Shown here: positions 1 through 8,420 of the stretch, one piece after another
Position numbering within the stretch: the first letter of the stretch is position 1
How the letters are laid out: every line of letters begins with the position of its first letter
Source of the DNA: Paenibacillus swuensis
GTDB lineage: Bacteria > Bacillota > Bacilli > Paenibacillales > DY6
Assembly: GCF_001644605.1 (NCBI RefSeq)
Contig: NZ_CP011388.1
Span: forward strand, 2,217,001-2,281,000
Reading direction: 5' to 3'
DNA: 64,000 nt
Program-made: the position numbers and the translations under genes
Notes under the pieces: model-generated
Told to the model about the DNA's origin: nothing
Databases searched by the model: none
Seen by the model: the letters and a program-made list of their open reading frames with translations, nothing else

Positions 1-85
1 CGCTGTCTTTTCTGCTCGCGTGGAGATCTGCGGGTTAACAAGAAAAACGCATGCCCTTAGAGGACACACGCTTCTCATAGTTAAG

Positions 86-1150
86 TTAAGACTCGATTCG
101 CGCAAGTTCCTTGTGAACAATAGGCGCAACCTTTGTACCTAGAAGTTCAATAGCGCGCAACATTTCGCGATGCGGCATTGTGCCGACGTTCAAATGCAGG
201 AAGAACCGGTTAATGCCCAAGTTTGTACGAAGCAAAATAATCTTCTCCGCCACATACTCCGGGTCCCCGACATACAGGGCGCCGCGCATGCTGCGTGCGG
301 CATCAAAGGCGTCGCGGTCGTACGGCTGCCAGCCCCGCTCGCGTCCAAGCACATTCATCTGGGCTTGCATCGGAGGAAAGAACTGATCCACAGCCTGTTC
401 GGTAGTGTCCCCGACGAATCCGTGCGAATGTGTCGCAATCGATAACGTATCCGGGTTGTGCCCGGCCCGCGCGGCCGCGCGCTTGTAAAGATCGAGCAGC
501 GGCGCGAACTTCTCCGGCATGCCGCCGATAATCGCAAACGCGATCGGGAGACCGAGCATTCCCGCGCGCACCGCCGATTCCGGGCTGCCGCCGCTGGCGA
601 TCCATACGGGGAGCGGGTTTTGGACGGAGCGAGGATAAACGCCCAGGTTATCAATAGCCGGACGATGTCCGCCGCGCCAGGTGACTTTCTCCGAGTCCCG
701 GATGGCCAGCAGCAACTCCAGATTCTCTTCAAACAGTTCATCGTAATCGTCCAGGCTATAACCGAAGAGGGGGAAGGATTCGGTGAACGATCCCCGGCCC
801 GCCATAATTTCGGCGCGCCCGTTCGAGAGTCCGTCCAACGTGGAGAAGGCTTGATAGACGCGAATCGGGTCGTCGGAGGACAGCACGGTTACAGCGCTTG
901 ACAGGCGTATGCGCTTGGTTACGGAGGCCGCGGCCGCCAAGATCACAGCGGGCGCCGTCCCGGCATAGTCCGCTCTGTGGTGCTCTCCGATGCCATAGAC
1001 ATCCAAGCCCACCTGATCGGCAAGCACGATTTCTTCCACGCCGTTGCGCAGCCGCTCGGCATGACTCATAATCTTCCCGGTCACCGGGTCCGGTGTTGTC
1101 TCCAGAAATGTACTGATTCCGATTTCCAATTTGTTTATGATATCAGGCAT
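86..1150 (-). CDS. LLM-class flavin-dependent oxidoreductase
   Basis: 354-residue bacterial luciferase-like monooxygenase, expected to be a cytosolic TIM barrel using reduced FMN. Visible family features are the early EIVLADQVGLDVYGIGEHH segment (about residues 39-57), the core ending in SAVTVLSSDDPIRVYQ, and the GRAEIMAGRGSF stretch near residue 112. The ATG at 1150 follows AAGGAG at good spacing on the minus strand. It lies downstream of sbnB in the same direction, but a small gene and about 450 bases separate them, so joint transcription is uncertain. The substrate cannot be read from sequence; many Firmicute homologues are annotated only as luciferase-like. Family call is firm, role unknown. 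Confidence 0.9.
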   Translation of the reverse strand: MPDIINKLEIGISTFLETTPDPVTGKIMSHAERLRNGVEEIVLADQVGLDVYGIGEHHRADYAGTAPAVILAAAASVTKRIRLSSAVTVLSSDDPIRVYQAFSTLDGLSNGRAEIMAGRGSFTESFPLFGYSLDDYDELFEENLELLLAIRDSEKVTWRGGHRPAIDNLGVYPRSVQNPLPVWIASGGSPESAVRAGMLGLPIAFAIIGGMPEKFAPLLDLYKRAAARAGHNPDTLSIATHSHGFVGDTTEQAVDQFFPPMQAQMNVLGRERGWQPYDRDAFDAARSMRGALYVGDPEYVAEKIILLRTNLGINRFFLHLNVGTMPHREMLRAIELLGTKVAPIVHKELARIES

Positions 1151-1242
1151 GGTGTATGCTCCTTGTTATTCTGTCTTTATATGTAGTTTACTATACTTTT
1201 TAATGTTTCTCAACTAAAGTAAGTGAAATGCAGGATGAGGGT

Positions 1243-1452
1243 TTATTTCTGCTTATTATTTTTCCATTGTAGCAGGAGATTTAAAAACACCCCTAGAACA
1301 AGCAGTCCCAGAAGTATATTTGTTGTTTTTAGTGTTTGTGTAAGTACGTATATTTCATTATGAACACCGACTAATTTACTGTTTAAGCTACTCGAAATCT
1401 CACTTATACTTCTCCTAATTTCATTTAAAATTAAGTTTATGTCCTGTTCCAC
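1243..1452 (-). CDS. Small single-pass membrane protein with coiled-coil N-terminus
   Basis: 69-residue protein starting with GTG, preceded by a very strong AAGGAGGTG site. The first ~35 residues form a polar heptad-like helix (IRRSISEISSSLN), followed by one hydrophobic segment (about residues 44-62, ILLGLLVLGVFLNLLLQ) and a short basic tail, so the helix probably sits outside or within the cytoplasm depending on topology. No family recognised. Codon use is more AT-rich than the neighbours on both sides. It stands between sbnB and the flavin monooxygenase with its own ribosome site. Confidence 0.6.
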   Translation of the reverse strand: MEQDINLILNEIRRSISEISSSLNSKLVGVHNEIYVLTQTLKTTNILLGLLVLGVFLNLLLQWKNNKQK

Positions 1453-1559
1453 AGCGACTACACCTCCTTAAGTATTCAACCATTATATCAATTCCATACA
1501 ATAACTTCCAACTGTTTACTTATTTGATAGATAGATCCATCGGATGTCAAAAAAATAAA

Positions 1560-1604
1560 AAGGGCCCCGCCATTTGATGCAGCTTTGCCCTCTTCAACTA
1601 ACAC
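1560..1604 (-). terminator. Weak intrinsic terminator after sbnB
   Basis: Read on the minus strand, AGGGC pairs with GCCCT around an imperfect stem and is followed by a T-rich run (TTTTTATTTTTTT). It would end the ligase-sbnA-sbnB transcript. The stem is short, hence modest confidence. Confidence 0.4.
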
Positions 1605-1606
1605 AT

Positions 1607-2590
1607 TTATCCGTCACCATTCCCGTTCTCCAACACAACACCCTTACCCAATCGCACCGCTTCCTGCACAAAATGCCCAGCCACACCGATATCAAACACA
1701 CCGAGTCCCATCGGATTGAAAAAAACAGGCTCATTAGCGGCAACAGAACTTAATCCGCCCCGACACAGCACATCCTCAAGGGTCAGCACATCGGATTCGA
1801 GCAACCCGTGCTGGATATGCAGCTGCTCAATATCCGTGTTCTCTCGGCAAATCTCCCGCCAGTCATCGACCACGACAGCCCGCACATGCGCTACGCTCTC
1901 CGGTAGATAGTCCCTCAAAGATACGTTGAGCAACAAAGCGCCCTCGGGCGGCGGAGCATCAATATACCTCTCGGCGGAAACCGTACATGTGGCGAAAATA
2001 TCCGATGCCGCATACACCGATTGCCAATCATCGGCAAGCTCCGTTATTTCGCGTACCGAAGCGGGAACGGTACCCGGATCAATCGGGTTCATATCGTACA
2101 AGGCCACACGCTCCAACCTGTCGCCCAACAGGCTTATGAGCATATCCAGGTGCATGCGCCCGATCGGTCCCCAACCGATAATGCCTGCGCGTACTTTCGA
2201 TATCGGTCTGGAGGCCATATAAGCTTGCGTCATCGCTCCGCTCACAGCGGCTGTGCGCAAGCCGTTCAGCATATTGCTTTGGATAAAAGCAACGGGTACG
2301 CCCGTGGCGGGATCATTGAGAATAATGGAATTATGAGCGCGAGGCAAGCCGAGGCGGCCATTATTCGGGAAACTGGCGATCCACTTGATGCCGGACAGGT
2401 TGATCCCGCCGCCGATATAGGCCGGCATGGCAATGATGCGATTCGCCGGGTCCCTGAAACGCAGATAAGGCTTGAGCGGATGAGCGCAGTCGCCTTCAGC
2501 GCTGATTCGTACGACCTCCTGAATGATTCCAACTAACCGAGCCCAATCGATTCCAATCTCGCGAATATGGCCGTCATGTAAGTAAATCAT
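1607..2590 (-). CDS. sbnB: 2,3-diaminopropionate biosynthesis protein SbnB (ACEGA dehydrogenase)
   Basis: 327-residue member of the ornithine cyclodeaminase/mu-crystallin family. In the known Staphylococcus aureus pathway SbnB oxidises N-(1-amino-1-carboxyl-2-ethyl)-glutamate with NAD to give L-2,3-diaminopropionate and 2-oxoglutarate. Family features are the MPAYIGG and GIKWIASFPNN segments, the LRTAAVSGA active-site stretch, and a Rossmann fold at about residue 137 (AGIIGWGPIGRMH). The ATG at 2590 overlaps the TGA of sbnA and follows GGAGG at six bases, so translation is coupled; a TTG six bases earlier is less likely. It is the last gene of a three-gene operon. No NRPS or siderophore genes are visible nearby. 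Confidence 0.9.
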   Translation of the reverse strand: MIYLHDGHIREIGIDWARLVGIIQEVVRISAEGDCAHPLKPYLRFRDPANRIIAMPAYIGGGINLSGIKWIASFPNNGRLGLPRAHNSIILNDPATGVPVAFIQSNMLNGLRTAAVSGAMTQAYMASRPISKVRAGIIGWGPIGRMHLDMLISLLGDRLERVALYDMNPIDPGTVPASVREITELADDWQSVYAASDIFATCTVSAERYIDAPPPEGALLLNVSLRDYLPESVAHVRAVVVDDWREICRENTDIEQLHIQHGLLESDVLTLEDVLCRGGLSSVAANEPVFFNPMGLGVFDIGVAGHFVQEAVRLGKGVVLENGNGDG

Positions 2591-3549
2591 GCCCAACCTC
2601 CGTCCAGTACCTGCCTCACCCAGGCGTCGTTATATACCGTATCCAGGTACCGCTCCCCGCGATCCGGAAGGATCACGGCACAGACCGCATCCGCCGGGAT
2701 GCTTTCCGCAAGCCCCCGTACGGCGGAAACCACCCCGCCGGAAGAAGCGCCCGCGAGCACCGCCTCATAGCGGACCAGATCCCGGCAGCCCCGGACACAG
2801 TCCATGTCCGACACATACACCACCTGATCCGCCAAGTCTTGCCTATACAGTCCCGGAGTGATGCCAGAGCCAAGACCCGGGAATTGCCGCGGCCCTTTAT
2901 CCCCGCCGAATATAACGCTTCCCGCCGCATCCACCGCCACGATCCGCGTGGACCACCCGCGGCCGCGGATATAGTCCGCGCAGCCCCGAAGCGTTCCGCA
3001 GGAGCTCACCCCGCAGAACAAATAATCCACCGCGCCCAACCGGTCCCCAATTTCACGCATCGTAGTCTCCGTATGGGCAAGCGCATTGTCGGGGTTTCCA
3101 TACTGGTTGGTCCAATATGCTTTAGGAAACTCGCGCAGCAGATCCTGCACCCGCTGAATCCGCGCCGGCAGAAACTCGCCCGTCGACGGATCGGGTTCCG
3201 TCACCAAATCAATTTCGCCGTGAAAGCCGCGAATAATCTGCTTATGCTGTTCCGTTGTGCGGGGATCCACGACACAGATGAACCGCATCCTCAAGTAGCA
3301 GCATAATTGCGCCAAACTGATGGCCAGGTTGCCGGAACTGGACTCGATCACGACGGTGTCCGAGTCGATATCCCCGCGCCGCAAAGCCTCTCGCAGCATG
3401 AACAAGGCGGGCCGATCCTTCGCGCTTCCGCCGGGATTCATCCATTCGAGTTTACCGTACACCTTAAACGGCATCCCTTCAAACAGCCGACGAAGCGGAA
3501 TCAACGGGGTCCCGCCGATCGCCTCAGAAATTCCACCTTCGAGTTTCAT
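2587..3549 (-). CDS. sbnA: 2,3-diaminopropionate biosynthesis protein SbnA (ACEGA synthase)
   Basis: 320-residue PLP enzyme of the cysteine synthase fold. Known SbnA condenses O-phospho-L-serine with L-glutamate to the intermediate that SbnB then oxidises. The PLP lysine lies in NPGGSAKDRPA (about residues 39-49), followed by the SSSGNLAISLAQ substrate loop and the GVSSCGTLRG phosphate-binding loop near residue 180. It starts 13 bases after the ligase gene ends and overlaps sbnB by four bases. Length and motifs fit SbnA better than housekeeping CysK, and the sbnB neighbour makes the call firm. Confidence 0.9.
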   Translation of the reverse strand: MKLEGGISEAIGGTPLIPLRRLFEGMPFKVYGKLEWMNPGGSAKDRPALFMLREALRRGDIDSDTVVIESSSGNLAISLAQLCCYLRMRFICVVDPRTTEQHKQIIRGFHGEIDLVTEPDPSTGEFLPARIQRVQDLLREFPKAYWTNQYGNPDNALAHTETTMREIGDRLGAVDYLFCGVSSCGTLRGCADYIRGRGWSTRIVAVDAAGSVIFGGDKGPRQFPGLGSGITPGLYRQDLADQVVYVSDMDCVRGCRDLVRYEAVLAGASSGGVVSAVRGLAESIPADAVCAVILPDRGERYLDTVYNDAWVRQVLDGGWA

Positions 3550-3562
3550 AGAAATCCCTACT

Positions 3563-4798
3563 TTACTCGTAAAAGATTTTTTTGTTCTTAATCGATTGGC
3601 TGTCGTCCGAGTCCTCTAAAGTACCCCGAACCACCTTAATCCTGTCGATGATTCCGGATTCAATCATGATGCCGATCTCAGGGATGCACTGCTCCAGATC
3701 GTCCTGAATGAGGCTCATATCCCCGTCACTCAGCCCCGGTGCGTAAACGCACACCTGAATCGCATTCCCCGACACTTTAACCCGCACGCTGGCTTGCTCG
3801 ATATGGCGGTAAACGACATTCTCGATGTCGTAAATGCTGATTTTTTCCCCGTGCTTGAGGTCCGGTCCGATGCGTTTCACAAGGCTGTGAAAGCTCATGG
3901 TCCAACAACCGTCGACCAGGATCGGACGCAGATCGCGCACAACATCATAAGTGACATAACGCACGGCGGGAAAGGCTTCCCTCACGGCGGACGTAAGCAC
4001 CAGCACACGTTCCTCCGCCTCGTCGGACAAAGGTTCCAGATCTCGGCTGATGTCCTCCGCCCGCAGCCCTTCCGCGATAAGCCCTTCCGTCAGCAAATAC
4101 CGCCCATGCTCATGTGAATAGTAGGCGATCGTCCCGATTTCAATCGAGCCGTAGGTGTCCGTAATGCGCGAAGCGGGAAGGCCCAGCCGCTCGGCGACTT
4201 GCTCGATCCATGCCGGTGAAGCGATTTCGCCGACCAAGACAACATGTTTAATCCCATAAGAAGAAGGATCCGCCGCCGCCAGCACAATACGGTTCAAAAT
4301 CGAAGGCATCGTATACAGCACCTCAGGTTTGAAGCTTTCCAGCCGTTCCAAATGCTGCTCAATCGGCAGCCGGAAGGAGATGGAGTCCACGTCCATGCCC
4401 AAACCCCGCAGCACCTCTACTGCCGTTGCTTCCGCGTGTCCTGTTCCCATATCGGCCAGAGCCGACTTATAGCCATACGGCCCCAAAATCGATCGAAATA
4501 CCTCAAGCTTGATCCGGATATAAGCTTCCTCGTCCGCTTCCGAATAGTAAATGGACTTTCGCAACCCGGAGCTTGTGCCGGAGGTCCGGTAGCAGTGGAC
4601 ATCGTTGCGTTCGTTTAGTGGATTTTGCCCGATATAATAGTGTTCCTCCAGTACGGATGCCGTGACCAACGGTGGGGAAGCCCATGTCGGTTCGTCCGCC
4701 TGTGATTCTTCTTGAGCTGAAAGCCATGGCCCATACCAAGGCAGATAAGGTGCCAGCTGTTCGATGAGTCGTTTCAGTTGTGCAGGGAGGAGTCCCAT
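3563..4798 (-). CDS. PaaK-like adenylate-forming enzyme (AMP-binding) of the Dap operon
   Basis: 411-residue protein of the phenylacetate-CoA ligase / coenzyme F390 synthetase branch of adenylate-forming enzymes. The P-loop-like motif RTSGTSSG is near residue 72, the YGSIEIG motif (YGxTE class) near 218, and an RYVTYDVVRD stretch near 290. Such enzymes activate a carboxylate as an acyl-AMP and pass it to CoA, a carrier or an amine. I chose ATG 4798 because it follows GAGAGGAAG at good spacing and begins an amphipathic helix; the open frame runs on to 4996 without a ribosome site. It leads the operon with sbnA and sbnB, so it probably activates a partner of diaminopropionate, or Dap itself. 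Substrate is inference. Confidence 0.75.
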   Translation of the reverse strand: MGLLPAQLKRLIEQLAPYLPWYGPWLSAQEESQADEPTWASPPLVTASVLEEHYYIGQNPLNERNDVHCYRTSGTSSGLRKSIYYSEADEEAYIRIKLEVFRSILGPYGYKSALADMGTGHAEATAVEVLRGLGMDVDSISFRLPIEQHLERLESFKPEVLYTMPSILNRIVLAAADPSSYGIKHVVLVGEIASPAWIEQVAERLGLPASRITDTYGSIEIGTIAYYSHEHGRYLLTEGLIAEGLRAEDISRDLEPLSDEAEERVLVLTSAVREAFPAVRYVTYDVVRDLRPILVDGCWTMSFHSLVKRIGPDLKHGEKISIYDIENVVYRHIEQASVRVKVSGNAIQVCVYAPGLSDGDMSLIQDDLEQCIPEIGIMIESGIIDRIKVVRGTLEDSDDSQSIKNKKIFYE

Positions 4799-4989
4799 TC
4801 GCGTTCTTCCTCTCGTTATCGATTTCCGTTCATGCTTTAGCGTAAGTCCCTTTACCTTATGCGGCCTGCCCAAACCGGGTGCCTGACCCATCCATGCCGA
4901 ACCGAATTGTTCCACGCGGCGCCTACACCTATAGACGAACAACTTCGTATGATATATGAAAATACAGCACAGGGAAGAGGGACATTCCA

Positions 4990-5781
4990 TTGTCAAACAA
5001 CAAAACGGCCGTTTCCAGCAAATTAGTGAAGACGCGGGTTGTGCTTAGGGATCGGAAATTGTCCAAACATGTTCCCAAAACGTACCGACTCACGCGAAGC
5101 CGTCTGCTGTCCATGCTGAACCGTTACGGAATGGTCTATGTGAAGCCGGATACAGGATCCTTGGGCGTGGGTGTGATGCGGGTGGAGAAGCGGGGCAAGT
5201 CTTATCGGTACCACAGCGGTCTAAATAAACATACATTCTCTGCGTTTCGGGGGATGTACGCTTCGTTACAACAACATACCGGTAAGAGGCTTTATCTCGT
5301 GCAAAAAGGGATTCATGTGCTCCGTTACAAGGGACGTCCCGTGGATTTCCGGGTGATGATCCAGAAAAGCCCTTCCCGGTGCTGGGAACCGACCGGCACT
5401 GTGGCCCGTGTAGCGCATCCGCGCAAAGCGGTGACGAACGGCAGCCAAGGGGGCACGATCTATCCCGCGGCGGACATGATCCGGCCGGTGGGGGGGAGCG
5501 CACAGTCCCGCCGCATCCTGAAGCATATGGACCGGCTGGCGGTAAGGACCGCCGCGCAGTTCGGCCGCGCTTATCCGGCCATGAACGAGCTCGGCCTCGA
5601 TATTGCGTTAGATCGGAAGCTGACGCCTTGGATTCTGGAGGTAAATACCCGGCCGGATCCTTGTCCGTTCACCAAGCTGACGAATAAGCGCAGTATCACG
5701 AAGATCGTCGCTTATGGCAAAGCGTACGGACGTCGGTACTGCTTGAATTGTTCGAAAGCGAAACGCGCGCCTAAAGCGTGA
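4990..5781 (+). CDS. YheC/YheD-family ATP-grasp protein
   Basis: 263-residue protein resembling the ATP-grasp half of YheC/YheD, which in Bacillus are endospore-coat-associated. Features are YVKPDTGSLGVGVMRVEK (about residues 50-67, glycine-rich ATP loop), VDFRVMIQK (near 117) and the metal-binding end ILEVNTRPDPCPF (near 217). It starts at TTG 4990 after GGAAGAGGG. It is divergent from the diaminopropionate operon with about 190 bases between start codons. ATP-grasp proteins ligate carboxylates to amines, so a link to the Dap cluster is conceivable but not shown. The C-terminal tail is basic and cysteine-containing. Confidence 0.75.
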   Translation: MSNNKTAVSSKLVKTRVVLRDRKLSKHVPKTYRLTRSRLLSMLNRYGMVYVKPDTGSLGVGVMRVEKRGKSYRYHSGLNKHTFSAFRGMYASLQQHTGKRLYLVQKGIHVLRYKGRPVDFRVMIQKSPSRCWEPTGTVARVAHPRKAVTNGSQGGTIYPAADMIRPVGGSAQSRRILKHMDRLAVRTAAQFGRAYPAMNELGLDIALDRKLTPWILEVNTRPDPCPFTKLTNKRSITKIVAYGKAYGRRYCLNCSKAKRAPKA

Positions 5782-5864
5782 TCCATGCTGTAAAGCTGAA
5801 ACTACGCTCCGGATTGGATTATTGGATTCCGGGCGTATTTCGGCATGCTTAAGTTCGGGGTGAT

Positions 5865-5884
5865 ATGGTACGAAAGTATACCAT
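5865..5884. promoter_or_regulatory. Dyad upstream of the WY exported-protein operon (candidate regulator site)
   Basis: ATGGTA, eight bases, TACCAT forms a perfect 6-bp dyad about 105 bases before the first exported-protein gene. A related dyad beginning with the same ATATGGTAC lies before the NarL-type regulator gene at 9094-9114. The shared half-site suggests that one regulator, plausibly the one encoded at 8421-9071, binds both. This is inference from sequence similarity. Confidence 0.5.
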
Positions 5885-5989
5885 GACTACTACACCGATG
5901 GCTGACGCGAGATTTGTCAGGAGGAACTATACTAGGTTTATAGCAAGCGGGTTACGCAAGCCAAACCACGATGAAGAAGGAGGACCTTT

Positions 5990-6442
5990 ATGAAACGAGT
6001 AAGACTCACGTTAATCATCGCTTCAATAGGAATTTCATCTTCGCTGGTGATGGGAAGCGTATATGCCCGTTCGGATGCGGGGCTCGTAATCAAAGCATGG
6101 TACAAGAGCCGCATTCAGCTATCCCAGCAACAAGTGCAACAAGCTGCGCTGCGACATAAGCTTCTGACCTTGGTCAGCTCCATCGACGGAGCGACATGGA
6201 AAGCAGTTCAGAGTTTAACCGGCACCTGGAATACCGGGGAGAACGAAGTGGACGCGAGCATTACAGCCAAGAATGAGGCCTACATAGAACAACTCAAGCA
6301 GGCTGAACTGGAAATTCTCTCGGCTCCGACGAATGAAGCGTTTGACACTTATGTAAGCCAAGTTCAAACCAGGCAAGCCGATGAGCTGGAACAACTGGTC
6401 CGAGACACAATTCATGATTCTATGAAATCAAATAACGAATAA
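5990..6442 (+). CDS. Exported helical protein, WY-motif family member 1
   Basis: 150-residue exported protein of no family I recognise. A signal peptide (KR, hydrophobic 6-22) ends in V-Y-A at residue 26. The mature chain begins RSDAG and carries W37-Y38 followed by K-S. The rest is polar, Gln/Glu/Ala-rich and predicted mostly helical by eye, with no cysteine. ATG follows AAGGAGG. It is the first of three genes that share this mature N-terminus, and is followed 18 bases later by the second. The operon ends with a signal peptidase I gene, suggesting that the proteins are its dedicated substrates. Confidence 0.75.
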   Translation: MKRVRLTLIIASIGISSSLVMGSVYARSDAGLVIKAWYKSRIQLSQQQVQQAALRHKLLTLVSSIDGATWKAVQSLTGTWNTGENEVDASITAKNEAYIEQLKQAELEILSAPTNEAFDTYVSQVQTRQADELEQLVRDTIHDSMKSNNE

Positions 6443-6460
6443 CAGGGAGATGGATGAACT

Positions 6461-7240
6461 ATGAAATTATTCAAAAGTAAAGTAGCGGTAGGCGTAATGG
6501 CGGTAAGTATGGCGGCAACAATCGGAACGGCTTACGCAGCGGTAAACCCGAATGCGGGTGCTCAACTGCAACAATGGTACACATCGGCATCCAATGCGAC
6601 AAAAGCGATCATTGCCGGAGACTTCGCAGCTGTGTACGCGGGTAAGAAGGAAGAGTTGGAAAATTCGGTTGAAGGTTTGAAGAACGGAGCGCGCGTAAGT
6701 ATTGCGGCAACAGGAAGAGCTGAAGTGGCACGCGTGAACACGAGCGTAAATGGCCAACTTGCTACCTATTCCGGACAGATCGACACGGCTAACGGAACCA
6801 TTACAAGTGGTATAGCTGCGGAATACGATCAATTGGTAGCTGCAACAAATGCGACTACAAACGGACAGGTAAATGCTATCGGCACAGTATCCAAAGCGGG
6901 CATTGCCAGCGCTATCAGAAACCACGAAGGCGTGTACTCCGGCAGACTTTCCGATGCCGCAGCCGCAACAACAACGCAAGCTAAATCCGATCTAAGCGCG
7001 AAAATCGCAGCAACTAAGGCTGAACTAAACAGATTGTTGGCGCTAGAGAAAGAAACGGCAACTACTGAAATCAACAGCAACCTGACAACGAAGATTGCTG
7101 AACTGAAAGCCGAGCTTGTAGCTTTGACTGCTAGGTTGAAGAAAGAAGCAGAAGATCGCATCCTTGCTCAAGGCGCAGCACTGGAAGCAGCGGCACTAAA
7201 CGAATTGGCCACAATCGTTAACGATATCACAAAGAACTAA
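6461..7240 (+). CDS. Exported helical protein, WY-motif family member 2
   Basis: 259-residue exported protein. Signal peptide ends A-Y-A at residue 26, then the mature start with N-A-G at 31-33 and W39-Y40-T-S. The remaining ~215 residues are Ala/Thr/Lys/Glu-rich and look like a long amphipathic helix bundle or coiled coil (for example TKIAELKAELVALTARLKKE near 208), without cysteines or aromatic core, reminiscent of apolipoprotein-like or filament-forming repeats. It is the largest of the three family members and well expressed judging by its AGGGAGATGG ribosome site. Function unknown; surface fibre, matrix or envelope-associated structural protein are possible. Confidence 0.75.
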   Translation: MKLFKSKVAVGVMAVSMAATIGTAYAAVNPNAGAQLQQWYTSASNATKAIIAGDFAAVYAGKKEELENSVEGLKNGARVSIAATGRAEVARVNTSVNGQLATYSGQIDTANGTITSGIAAEYDQLVAATNATTNGQVNAIGTVSKAGIASAIRNHEGVYSGRLSDAAAATTTQAKSDLSAKIAATKAELNRLLALEKETATTEINSNLTTKIAELKAELVALTARLKKEAEDRILAQGAALEAAALNELATIVNDITKN

Positions 7241-7304
7241 ATGATAGATGTGCCGGAGGCCTTCGCGGGTCTCCGGCCATATTTTGAACAAGGAGGTAGA
7301 AGCG

Positions 7305-7823
7305 ATGTTGAGAAGCAGAATGAAGAAGCGCTATACATTTAAAGCTAAAGTCGTCACTGGAATTGTTTCTTTAATCATCGTCATTGCGGGCACAACGGGG
7401 ATTTCGTATGCGGACGTGGACATCGCCGGTTCCCTGCGTTCATGGTACAGCTCCAAGACCGAATCGGCTGTGAGTAGCCTGGAGCAAGCCGTACAATCCG
7501 AAACGGATCAGCAAAAAGCGATCTTAAAGGAAGAATTGCAGCGTCAACTGGAGCAATCCGCGAAGGATTTGGACGCATTTACGGAAGAACAGAAGCAGCT
7601 GCACATCGCAGCCATTCAACAATACGCGAATACCCTGCTACAGAATGTAGAGATTAATTCCAAGCAGGATCGTCAGCAAATATTGGCGAAGCTTCAACTC
7701 ATAACGGACAGTGCTGTGCAGGCCATGAACGCCTTAGTGGAAAGCTATGAACCGCCTGCTGTAACTTATGCCTCGCCGGTACAAACAGAAGATTCCGTCC
7801 AGAATAATGTATACAGACCATGA
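7305..7823 (+). CDS. Exported helical protein, WY-motif family member 3
   Basis: 172-residue exported protein. I chose ATG 7305, which follows AAGGAGGT; the open frame begins 57 bases earlier without a ribosome site. A basic N-region (RSRMKKRYTFKAK) precedes the hydrophobic core and S-Y-A at residues 34-36. The mature start DVDIAGSLRS leads to W47-Y48-S-S, matching members 1 and 2. The mature chain is Gln/Glu-rich and coiled-coil-like up to about residue 145, then a proline-containing tail. Its stop codon overlaps the start of the signal peptidase gene (ATGA), so the two are translationally coupled. Confidence 0.75.
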   Translation: MLRSRMKKRYTFKAKVVTGIVSLIIVIAGTTGISYADVDIAGSLRSWYSSKTESAVSSLEQAVQSETDQQKAILKEELQRQLEQSAKDLDAFTEEQKQLHIAAIQQYANTLLQNVEINSKQDRQQILAKLQLITDSAVQAMNALVESYEPPAVTYASPVQTEDSVQNNVYRP

Positions 7824-8374
7824 CGGAACAGGTACTCGAAACAAACGCTCAGGCGGCTGCTAAACGCAAAGAAAGAGGCAGTTTCATCCGATTCGTCATC
7901 GTGCTTGCTCTGGCGTGGATTCTGATTCACAATCTGTTCGGATTAACCCGGGTATCCGGACATTCCATGACGCCCACATTACAAGACCGCGATATCGTGC
8001 TGATTAATAAAATTCCTTTACTCCATAGAACGCCCAAGTACGGGGATGTCATCATCATTCACGAGCACGAACTCGGATATCACATTATTAAACGAGTGAT
8101 TGCGCGCGGCGGAGACCGTGTGGCCATCCAAGACGGGATCATTTATGTGAACCGTGAGCCTTTAGCCGAACTGTATACGTTGGGAGAGTCCATGGATATG
8201 CCAGAGGTTGTTATTCCTAGCGGCGAATTATTCGTGGTCGGAGATAACCGTACGGCCGGGGAAAGTCTTGACAGCAGAGACCCGCTGCTAGGCTCCGTTT
8301 CGGTCAAGGACGTTAAAGGATATGCGGCTTTCTCCGTGTGGCCTTGGCATAGCTTGATGAAACCTTTGCAATGA
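7820..8374 (+). CDS. Signal peptidase I, P-type
   Basis: 184-residue type I signal peptidase, membrane-anchored with one N-terminal segment (residues 24-41) and an extracytoplasmic catalytic domain. The nucleophile is S49 in SGHSMTPTL and the general base K91 in HIIKRVIARGGD; the box-E sequence VVGDNRTAGESLDSRD is near residue 138. Lysine as base makes it the bacterial P-type, not the ER-type SipW that serves TasA. It overlaps the preceding exported-protein gene by four bases, an unusual setting for a signal peptidase and strong context for a dedicated role in processing the three Y-A-ending precursors. Confidence 0.92.
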   Translation: MTEQVLETNAQAAAKRKERGSFIRFVIVLALAWILIHNLFGLTRVSGHSMTPTLQDRDIVLINKIPLLHRTPKYGDVIIIHEHELGYHIIKRVIARGGDRVAIQDGIIYVNREPLAELYTLGESMDMPEVVIPSGELFVVGDNRTAGESLDSRDPLLGSVSVKDVKGYAAFSVWPWHSLMKPLQ

Positions 8375-8387
8375 ATATGCGCAAAAA

Positions 8388-8420
8388 AAATCCGAGGGGT
8401 TAAGCCTACCCGTCGGATCT
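8388..8420. terminator. Bidirectional terminator between signal peptidase and response regulator
   Basis: ATCCGA-GGGGT and TACCC-GTCGGAT form a stem with A-run on one side and T-run on the other, serving the convergent genes at 7820 and 8421. Confidence 0.7.

Noticed and set aside
4799-4996. N-terminal extension of the PaaK-like enzyme
   Set aside because: The 66 extra residues are Arg/Cys-rich without domain features and overlap the start of the divergent ATP-grasp gene; ATG 4798 has the ribosome site.
5990-7823. WXG100/ESX substrates or TasA-type fibre proteins
   Set aside because: The proteins have cleaved signal peptides, lack the WXG turn and TasA sequence, and the signal peptidase is P-type, not SipW.
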